NCBI RefSeq assembly: GCF_000410515.1
Contig: NC_021500.1
Location: forward strand, 1,984,001-2,048,000
Direction: 5' to 3'
DNA: 64,000 nt
From: Enterobacter sp. R4-368
GTDB lineage: Bacteria > Pseudomonadota > Gammaproteobacteria > Enterobacterales > Enterobacteriaceae
Shown in pieces: positions 58,932 through 64,000 of the stretch. Numbering within the stretch: position 1 is the first letter of the stretch; every line of letters starts with the position of its first letter. A model generated the notes under the pieces. The model made no database searches. It was not told where the DNA came from and saw nothing but the letters and a program-made list of their open reading frames with translations. The translations under genes and the position numbers were made by a program.

Positions 58932-58969
58932 TCAGTGCTGAAAACGCGAAGATATGGATAAATACGCTG
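58932..58969 (-). promoter_or_regulatory. AraC half-sites I1 and I2 and -35 region of araE
   Basis: Minus strand: CAGCGTATTTATCCATA (58953-58969) closely matches araI1 of E. coli (TAGCATTTTTATCCATA). The second, weaker half-site starts 21 bases further on and runs into CTGACGCTTT. CTGACG (58930-58935) equals the araBAD -35 element. This arrangement is that of an AraC-activated promoter. Confidence 0.7.
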
Positions 58970-58982
58970 TGGCATGGTGTTT

Positions 58983-58998
58983 TGTGATGGAGTTTACA
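58983..58998 (-). promoter_or_regulatory. CRP site of araE
   Basis: TGTGATGGAGTTTACA: TGTGA-N6-TTACA, one mismatch to the ideal spaced dyad. Immediately upstream of AraC half-site I1, as at E. coli arabinose transport promoters. Confidence 0.6.
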
Positions 58999-59137
58999 AT
59001 TTTGAAAATATAGTTTAAGCACTAAACTAATTTTAACTTACTTATTTTTAAAGATTTTTAATCAATAGTCTGCGAATTAAGATAAAAGGATATGGATTTT
59101 TCTATTCATCAGATATGGACAATTAATACGCAGAGAT
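58999..59137. other. AT-rich remainder of the araE-kduD gap
   Basis: No gene. Two further TATGGA words (59091-59096 and 59114-59119) resemble AraC half-site cores at 23-bp spacing, but their partners do not match. Confidence 0.4.
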
Positions 59138-59166
59138 AAAAAAACCTGCCCGCAGGCAGGTTTTTT
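59138..59166. terminator. Bidirectional terminator after kduD
   Basis: CCTGCC-CGCA-GGCAGG stem flanked by seven A on the left and six T on the right, so it can act on both strands. 22 bases after the kduD stop. Confidence 0.85.
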
Positions 59167-59187
59167 ATGCAGCTAATGCCAGGCGAA

Positions 59188-59949
59188 TTAACGCGCCAGC
59201 CAGCCACCGTCAACCGCAATGGTGTAGCCGTTGATGTAGTCAGACGCTTTTGATGCCAGGAACACAACCGGCCCCATCAGATCGCTCGGCAGCCCCCAGC
59301 GGCCCGCCGGGATGCGATCGAGGATCTCGGCGCTACGCTGCTCGTCGGCACGCAGTTGCTGAGTGTTGTTGGTCGCCATATAACCCGGCGCGATAGCGTT
59401 AACGTTGATGTTGTGTTTCGCCCACTCGTTCGCCAGCAGACGCGTCACGCCCATGACGCCGCTTTTTGACGCGGTGTAAGACGGTACGCGGATGCCGCCC
59501 TGGAAAGAGAGCATCGACGCGATGTTGATGATCTTGCCGCCGTTACCCTGCGCGATGAAGTGTTTTGCCGCCGCCTGGGACATAAAGAATACGCTCTTGA
59601 TGTTCAGGTTCATCACGTCGTCCCAGTCTTTCTCGCTGAAGTTGATCGCGTCTTCGCGGCGGATCAAACCGGCGTTGTTTACCAGAATGTCGATTTTGCC
59701 GAACTCAGCTACCGCGCGCTCCAGCAGCGCCGGAATGCCGTCGATCTGACGCAGATCGGCGGTCAGGCTAAGAAAACGACGGCCCAGCGCGGTCACGCGC
59801 TCGATGGTTTCTGTTGGTTCAACAATATTGATACCGACGATATCGCAGCCCGCTTCCGCCAGGCCCAGCGCCATACCCTGGCCCAGACCGGTGTCGCAAC
59901 CGCTGACTACCGCAACCTTACCTTGAAGAGAAAATGCATCCAGAATCAT
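59188..59949 (-). CDS. kduD: 2-dehydro-3-deoxy-D-gluconate 5-dehydrogenase KduD
   Basis: Short-chain dehydrogenase reducing DKII to 2-keto-3-deoxygluconate with NAD(P)H. 253 residues, as in E. coli. Cofactor motif GCDTGLG (17-23), catalytic S145, Y158 and K162 (YTASK), NNAG at 91-94. 60 bases after kduI in one operon. Confidence 0.97.
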   Translation of the reverse strand: MILDAFSLQGKVAVVSGCDTGLGQGMALGLAEAGCDIVGINIVEPTETIERVTALGRRFLSLTADLRQIDGIPALLERAVAEFGKIDILVNNAGLIRREDAINFSEKDWDDVMNLNIKSVFFMSQAAAKHFIAQGNGGKIINIASMLSFQGGIRVPSYTASKSGVMGVTRLLANEWAKHNINVNAIAPGYMATNNTQQLRADEQRSAEILDRIPAGRWGLPSDLMGPVVFLASKASDYINGYTIAVDGGWLAR

Positions 59950-60009
59950 GTTTATTCCTTAATCTATCAGCGCCTGTGTTGGACAGGCATGGTTTTATGC
60001 TGCCCGCTA

Positions 60010-60846
60010 TTAGCGCAGATCTTTTACAGCGACGTGATCCATGTCATCAAAGACCTGGTTCTCACCCACCATCCCCCAGATGAAGGTATACGCACGCGTA
60101 CCAACGCCTGAATGGATTGACCAGCTGGGAGAAATGACCGCCTGCTCGTTATGCATCACAATGTGACGCGTTTCCTGCGGCTGCCCCATCATATGGAATA
60201 CGCAGGCGTCTTCTTCCATATTGAAATAGAAGTACACTTCCATGCGGCGCTCATGGGTATGGCACGGCATAGTGTTCCACAGGTTGCCCGGCGCAAGCTC
60301 GGTCAGCCCCATGCTTAACTGGCAGGTTTCCAGCACGTCCGGCACAAAATATTTGTTAATGGTGCGACGGTTACTGGTCAGCGGATCGCCAAGTGTCACT
60401 GGTGCGACATCGGCTGGCGTCACTTTTTTCGTTGGGAAGGTGGTGTGTGCGGGTGCGCAGTTGTAGTAAAACTTGGCCGGTTTCGCGCTATCTATGCTGG
60501 CAAAAACCACCTCTCTGGCGCCTTTTCCGACATATAACGCATCGCGATGACCAACTTCATAACACTGACCATCAACGGTGATGGTGCCCGGGCCGCCGAT
60601 ATTAATCACGCCCAGTTCGCGGCGCTCAAGGAAATAGCTCACGCCAAGCTGTTTACCCACTTCGCCACCGACAGAAACGGTTTTATTCACCGGTTTAATA
60701 CCGCCGACAATAATGCGGTCGATATGGCTGTAAACCATGGTGTATTCGTCATCAGCGAATATTTTTTCGACTAAAAACTCATTGCGCAGGCCCTGGGTAT
60801 CCAGCGTTCTCGCATGCGCACTGTGGATGCTTTGTCTGACTTCCAC
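60010..60846 (-). CDS. kduI: 5-keto-4-deoxyuronate isomerase KduI
   Basis: Zinc cupin isomerase converting DKI to DKII in pectin breakdown. 278 residues, as in E. coli. Zinc ligands H196, H198, E203 and H245 are all present. The start is GTG at 60846, with GGAGG five bases upstream, and aligns with the E. coli N-terminus; the open frame extends 12 codons further. Divergent from ogl copy 2 with KdgR boxes between. Confidence 0.97.
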   Translation of the reverse strand: MEVRQSIHSAHARTLDTQGLRNEFLVEKIFADDEYTMVYSHIDRIIVGGIKPVNKTVSVGGEVGKQLGVSYFLERRELGVINIGGPGTITVDGQCYEVGHRDALYVGKGAREVVFASIDSAKPAKFYYNCAPAHTTFPTKKVTPADVAPVTLGDPLTSNRRTINKYFVPDVLETCQLSMGLTELAPGNLWNTMPCHTHERRMEVYFYFNMEEDACVFHMMGQPQETRHIVMHNEQAVISPSWSIHSGVGTRAYTFIWGMVGENQVFDDMDHVAVKDLR

Positions 60847-60961
60847 AATAACCTCCGAAGTAAATTTTGACCGAAACGTCACTCAACGAAACGCAGAAAC
60901 AGTGTTCCGTTTCTTCATTAGGCGCATCTTATCCCGGCTAAAACATGTTTTCAATCTTGAA

Positions 60962-60976
60962 TAAAACAACGTTTCA
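60962..60976 (-). promoter_or_regulatory. KdgR-type box of kduID
   Basis: TAAAACAACGTTTCA on the plus strand, one mismatch to TGAAAC-N3-GTTTCA. 116 bases before the kduI start. Confidence 0.65.
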
Positions 60977-61002
60977 ATTTTTCTGCGACTTATTATTAAA
61001 TC

Positions 61003-61018
61003 TGTAAGTCCGATCACG
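61003..61018. promoter_or_regulatory. CRP-like site in kduI-ogl region
   Basis: TGTAA-GTCCGA-TCACG, matching eight of ten conserved CRP positions, between the two KdgR boxes. Confidence 0.35.
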
Positions 61019-61240
61019 ATTGTTTGGCGTTGACAGTGCGTCATTACCGGTTAGGCTATGAGAGTAAATTTAAATAAATCATAGCAAACAATAAGTTAAG
61101 ATCGTCTTTGAGTTTTGACGGCTAATCAGTAATTTTTGTGTGTAAAATCAAAGCCCGCTAGCACAAACGCTTTTTCACCTCGCATTCATCCGGCTCACAG
61201 ACGTTGTTTTCTTATAAAGTGCGTCAGCAATCACACATAT

Positions 61241-61255
61241 TGAAACGTTGTTTTG
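61241..61255 (+). promoter_or_regulatory. KdgR-type box of ogl copy 2
   Basis: TGAAACGTTGTTTTG, with two mismatches in the last two arm positions. 91 bases before the ogl ATG. Confidence 0.6.
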
Positions 61256-61345
61256 ATAAATTAATACTCTATTTTTAAACTTGTAATCATCTGTGGTCAT
61301 CATTGGGGCGCAACTTTCCCACCGGACCATCTAAAGGAGTGAAAT

Positions 61346-62521
61346 ATGGCGAAAGGCATGCGGGTAAAACTCAATTACGCAATCAGCCGCGATCCGGATA
61401 CCGGCGCGGAAGTCACCCGCTTAACACCACCGGAAGTGACCTGCCACCGGAACTACTTCTATCAGAAGTGTTTTTTCAATGATGGCAGCCACCTGTTGTT
61501 TGCTGGTGAATTTGATGGCCACTGGAATTATTACCTGCTGGATATCGCGAAAGCCGAAGCCGTGCAGTTAACGGAAGGCGCGGGCGATAACACCTTTGGC
61601 GGTTTCCTCTCGCCGGATGACAGCGCCTTATATTATGTGAAAAACGATCGCACGCTGCGTGAAGTGAATTTACAGACGCTCGCCGAGCGCGAAATTTATC
61701 GCGTACCGGACGAGTGGGTCGGCTACGGCACCTGGGTGGCAAACAGCGATTGCAGCAAACTGGTTGGGATTGAGATCGCCGCCAGCGACTGGACGCCGCT
61801 CAATGACTGGAAATTGTTCCATGATTTCTTTCATAAAGGCCCGCACTGCCGTCTGCTGCGCGTGGATCTGCAAAGCGGCGAAAGCAGCGTGATCCATGAA
61901 GAGAAAAACTGGCTGGGGCACCCGATCTATCGCCCATTCGACGACAACACCGTGGCGTTTTGCCACGAAGGCCCGCACGATCTGGTGGATGCGCGGATGT
62001 GGCTGGTCAATGAAGACGGCAGCCATGTGCGCAAAGTTAAAGATCACGCCGAAGGCGAAAGCTGTACCCACGAATTCTGGGTGCCGAACGGTTCCGCGCT
62101 GGTGTACGTCTCTTACCTGAAAGGCAAACAGGGGCGCATGATTTACAGCTTCAACCCGGATACCGGCGTGAACGACGCGGTGATGCCGATGCCTGCGTGT
62201 TCACATCTGATGAGCAACTTCGACGGCACATTACTGGTCGGCGATGGTTCCGGCACGCCGGTGGATGTGAAAGATACCAGCGGTTACACCATTGATAACG
62301 ATCCGTATTTGTATGTTTTCGACGTGGCGAAAAAAGCCTATTTCCGCGTGGCGCGCCACGATACCTCCTGGGCAACGGTTGCCAACAGCCGCCAGGTAAC
62401 GCATCCGCATCCGTCGTTCACACCGGACGACAGTGCGATTCTGTTTAGTTCCGATAAAGACGGTAAACCGGCGCTTTATATCGCGAAACTTCCTGAGCAA
62501 CGCGTAATGTTGCAAGCATAA
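61346..62521 (+). CDS. ogl: Oligogalacturonide lyase Ogl, copy 2
   Basis: PL22 lyase of 391 residues, paralogue of the gene at 56288 and roughly two thirds identical to it by eye. All active-site residues are present (H242, H287, Q350, H353, H355), at the numbering used for the characterised Yersinia enzyme, so this is the canonical-length copy. AAAGGAG precedes the ATG. Single gene with its own KdgR box and terminator. Confidence 0.94.
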   Translation: MAKGMRVKLNYAISRDPDTGAEVTRLTPPEVTCHRNYFYQKCFFNDGSHLLFAGEFDGHWNYYLLDIAKAEAVQLTEGAGDNTFGGFLSPDDSALYYVKNDRTLREVNLQTLAEREIYRVPDEWVGYGTWVANSDCSKLVGIEIAASDWTPLNDWKLFHDFFHKGPHCRLLRVDLQSGESSVIHEEKNWLGHPIYRPFDDNTVAFCHEGPHDLVDARMWLVNEDGSHVRKVKDHAEGESCTHEFWVPNGSALVYVSYLKGKQGRMIYSFNPDTGVNDAVMPMPACSHLMSNFDGTLLVGDGSGTPVDVKDTSGYTIDNDPYLYVFDVAKKAYFRVARHDTSWATVANSRQVTHPHPSFTPDDSAILFSSDKDGKPALYIAKLPEQRVMLQA

Positions 62522-62552
62522 ACTTTGAGTTAGTGTTTCTGTAACTGGCCTT

Positions 62553-62578
62553 GCCCTCCTCCTGGGGGGCTTTTTTTT
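62553..62578 (+). terminator. Terminator of ogl copy 2
   Basis: GCCCTCC / GGGGGGC stem (one mismatch) with a 4-base loop, then eight T. Confidence 0.85.
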
Positions 62579-62589
62579 GTGCCGTTCTT

Positions 62590-62786
62590 GCCCGTCATAC
62601 TTTCAGCCACTGGTGTGCTGGCTGCCTTACTTTTCGCTACAGGTTCGTTACTTTCTTTGGACTTTTGGAGAGTGCTTTTTGCATTTGCTCAGGTCTGCCC
62701 TGAATAATTTGAGTCACAGGAAGGCGGCAACGCAGCGAGTTTCCGGGAGCTAACTGAAGTAAGTGATTGCGGTGAGTATGGCGGGC
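62590..62786. repeat. MITE-like intergenic element
   Basis: 197-bp non-coding segment bounded by inverted ends GCCCGTCATACT (62590) and the complement AGTATGGCGGGC (ending 62786), matching at 11 of 12 positions. Its interior holds the phrase CAGGAAGGCGGCAACGCAGC and a GTAAGTGATTGCGGTGAG tail that recall a small dispersed intergenic sequence found in many Enterobacterales; this recollection is unchecked. It lies between the terminators of ogl and kdgM and affects no gene. No flanking direct repeat is obvious. Confidence 0.5.
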
Positions 62787-62794
62787 ATAAATAT

Positions 62795-62826
62795 AAAAAA
62801 CCCCGGCCAATGGCTCCGGGGTTTTT
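62795..62826 (-). terminator. Terminator of kdgM
   Basis: AAAAAACCCCGG / CCGGGGTTTTT inverted repeat, able to act on both strands. 28 bases after the kdgM stop, with a good T run on the minus strand. Confidence 0.85.
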
Positions 62827-62854
62827 GTGAGGGTAACACAGGTAGTTCAGACAA

Positions 62855-63535
62855 TCAGAAAGAGTAAGCTACACCGAGGCGGAAACGGGTCTGGCGTTCG
62901 TCGGTGCTTTTCACACCCACGTTGCCCACTTCCACATACGGGGACCAGTTTTTATCCAGTTTGTACGCCACCTTGGCGTTATATTCGTTGGAATAGGTTT
63001 TGTTGTTTTCACGAATAACATCTTCGGTGCTCTTCGCGTAAACATAGTTCAGCTCAATACGGTAGTCGCCCATCGCCCAGCCGACCCAGGTATCAAATTT
63101 ATTGACCTTGTTATCAACGGTATTGGAATCCGGGTTACGTGTGTATTCGTAGCGATAACGACCGGCAATATAGACGCCGTTATCAAAGCTGTATTGCACA
63201 TGAAGATACGGTTTATAGATGGAGTTGGTATCTTTACTTTCGATATTAAAGCCCGGTGTTAACGCAAAATTCTGCGTCGCAGCCCAGCGCCAGTTAATGG
63301 ACTCTTCGTGGCCGTTACCCACGATTTCCGTTAACGGTTTGTCGGCGTCATCGCCGCCAGATTTCCATTTCGCTTCAACACCGAAACCTAAGCCATTATC
63401 GAAACGGTGAGAAACCGCTACGCGATCGGCGTTGGAGCCGCTGTCGATGTATTCATGACGTAAATCCACGGTGACGGCTTGTGAAGCAAAGGAAGCGCCA
63501 AGGAGTGAAGCAAGAGCCAGAGTTTTCTTAAACAT
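62855..63535 (-). CDS. kdgM: Oligogalacturonate-specific outer-membrane porin KdgM
   Basis: Twelve-strand monomeric porin of the KdgM family, 226 residues with a signal peptide cleaved after SQA (about residue 20). The mature N-terminus VTVDLRHEYIDSG, alternating aromatic strands and terminal FRLGVAYSF are typical, with a C-terminal Phe as in outer-membrane barrels. It lets oligogalacturonides reach TogB. Transcribed toward ogl; 53 bases upstream lies a CRP-like palindrome. Confidence 0.92.
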   Translation of the reverse strand: MFKKTLALASLLGASFASQAVTVDLRHEYIDSGSNADRVAVSHRFDNGLGFGVEAKWKSGGDDADKPLTEIVGNGHEESINWRWAATQNFALTPGFNIESKDTNSIYKPYLHVQYSFDNGVYIAGRYRYEYTRNPDSNTVDNKVNKFDTWVGWAMGDYRIELNYVYAKSTEDVIRENNKTYSNEYNAKVAYKLDKNWSPYVEVGNVGVKSTDERQTRFRLGVAYSF

Positions 63536-63562
63536 GAGATTACCTCAATAATTAAAATTATG

Positions 63563-63578
63563 TTCCATTTTTATGGAA
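63563..63578 (-). promoter_or_regulatory. Inverted repeat in the kdgM leader
   Basis: TTCCAT-TTTT-ATGGAA, a perfect 6-bp repeat 28 bases before the kdgM start. It could be an operator half-overlapping a degenerate KdgR box (TGAAATTCCAT on the minus strand) or an mRNA hairpin near the ribosome site. Confidence 0.4.
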
Positions 63579-63609
63579 TTTCATTTTATTTTTTTGGTAA
63601 CTTTATTTT

Positions 63610-63625
63610 AGTGATCGCGATCGTA
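63610..63625 (-). promoter_or_regulatory. CRP-like site upstream of kdgM
   Basis: AGTGA-TCGCGA-TCGTA around the palindrome GATCGCGATC. Seven of ten conserved CRP positions match, at about 75-90 bases from the start codon. Confidence 0.35.
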
Positions 63626-63964
63626 AATATTTGCATGGAACGGAACTATGTATAACGGCGTGATGAATATCAATATATTTTCCCGAAAACGGCGAATTAA
63701 TATGATAAAGATCACACCGATTTTCTATTAACTGTTAACTTACAAATTCAAATACAAATTAAAAACATAAAATAAAACAGATACCTACAAAACAAAACCA
63801 TTAATAATAAGCACGCTTATCGCTTGCAGACATAATGGTCACGCAGGGTACGATATTAATAACCAGCGCTGAAGAAGTGATTTTGAATAAGCCAGGAAAA
63901 TTATTAGTTGGAAAGGTGGAAGTTTTAATTAAATTGAAACGCGAGCGGTAATGGGTACCAAAAA

Positions 63965-63998
63965 TAATAAAACCTTCCAGCAGGAAGGTTTTATTTAA
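63965..63998. terminator. Terminator at the window edge
   Basis: AAAACCTTCC-AGCA-GGAAGGTTTT stem flanked by A-rich and T-rich DNA, able to act on either strand. It probably ends a gene that lies beyond the window and is transcribed toward kdgM. Confidence 0.6.
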
Positions 63999-64000
63999 CT

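Larger units (their letters stand above)
60847..61345. other. Divergent kduI / ogl control region (499 bp)
   Basis: AT-rich and non-coding. It carries KdgR-type boxes at 60962-60976 (nearer kduI) and 61241-61255 (nearer ogl) and a CRP-like sequence at 61003-61018 (TGTAA-GTCCGA-TCACG). Confidence 0.75.
63536..63964. other. kdgM upstream region, AT-rich, no gene
   Basis: About 430 bases with low GC and no credible coding frame. Contains the inverted repeat at 63563-63578, the CRP-like site at 63610-63625 and presumably the kdgM promoter. Confidence 0.7.

Noticed and set aside
62590..62786. ERIC element
   Set aside because: The ends and the central inverted repeat of ERIC sequences are not present, so it is listed as an unnamed MITE-like element.

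Overview
The window is chromosomal DNA from a member of the Enterobacteriaceae, closest in gene content to the Enterobacter/Kosakonia/Klebsiella group. The species cannot be fixed from the sequence alone. Most genes match Escherichia coli counterparts residue for residue over long stretches, and the order rlmM to kduI follows the E. coli K-12 61-64 min region. I saw no phage, insertion sequence, CRISPR array or rRNA operon.

Layout. 1-3696: sulfate activation operon cysG-cysD-cysN on the minus strand, with a siroheme synthase gene heading it. 3918-4952: iap, which here lies directly next to rlmM instead of a CRISPR-cas/cysHIJ region. 5067-12318: rlmM, ygdD, gcvA, the GcvB small RNA, ygdI, the csdA-csdE-tcdA sulfur/tRNA-modification genes, mltA and two tandem initiator tRNA genes. 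12396-28767: amiC, argA (with paired ARG boxes), the recC-ptrA-recB-recD DNA repair cluster and four pseudopilin-type genes. 28952-42222: thyA, lgt, ptsP, rppH, mutH (preceded by DnaA boxes), ygdQ, ygdR, tas, lplT, aas, the OmrA and OmrB small RNAs, and galR.

42195-47865 is an accessory block inserted between galR and lysA. It holds a PTS IIC, a GH1 phospho-glycosidase, a PTS IIB, a UxuR/ExuR-type GntR regulator and a GNAT acetyltransferase on the minus strand, with a divergent LacI-type regulator. Three TGGYATWCCA palindromes, spaced by whole turns of the helix, lie upstream of the IIC gene. There is no IIA gene, and the GH1 enzyme departs from its family at substrate-binding positions. This is the least explained system in the window.

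47862-50863: lysA, lysR and ygeA. 51033-63535 is a pectin-oligomer utilisation island built around the ancestral araE-kduD-kduI genes: kdgF, an oligogalacturonide ABC transporter (togM, togN, togA, togB), two paralogous oligogalacturonide lyases, and the outer-membrane porin kdgM. KdgR-type boxes (TGAAAC-N3-GTTTCA) lie before kdgF, before togM and between kduI and the second ogl. The inferred route is: KdgM passes oligogalacturonides through the outer membrane, TogMNAB imports them, Ogl cleaves them to unsaturated monomer and DKI, KdgF speeds ring opening, and KduI and KduD convert DKI to 2-keto-3-deoxygluconate. kdgK, kdgA and secreted pectate lyases are not in the window.
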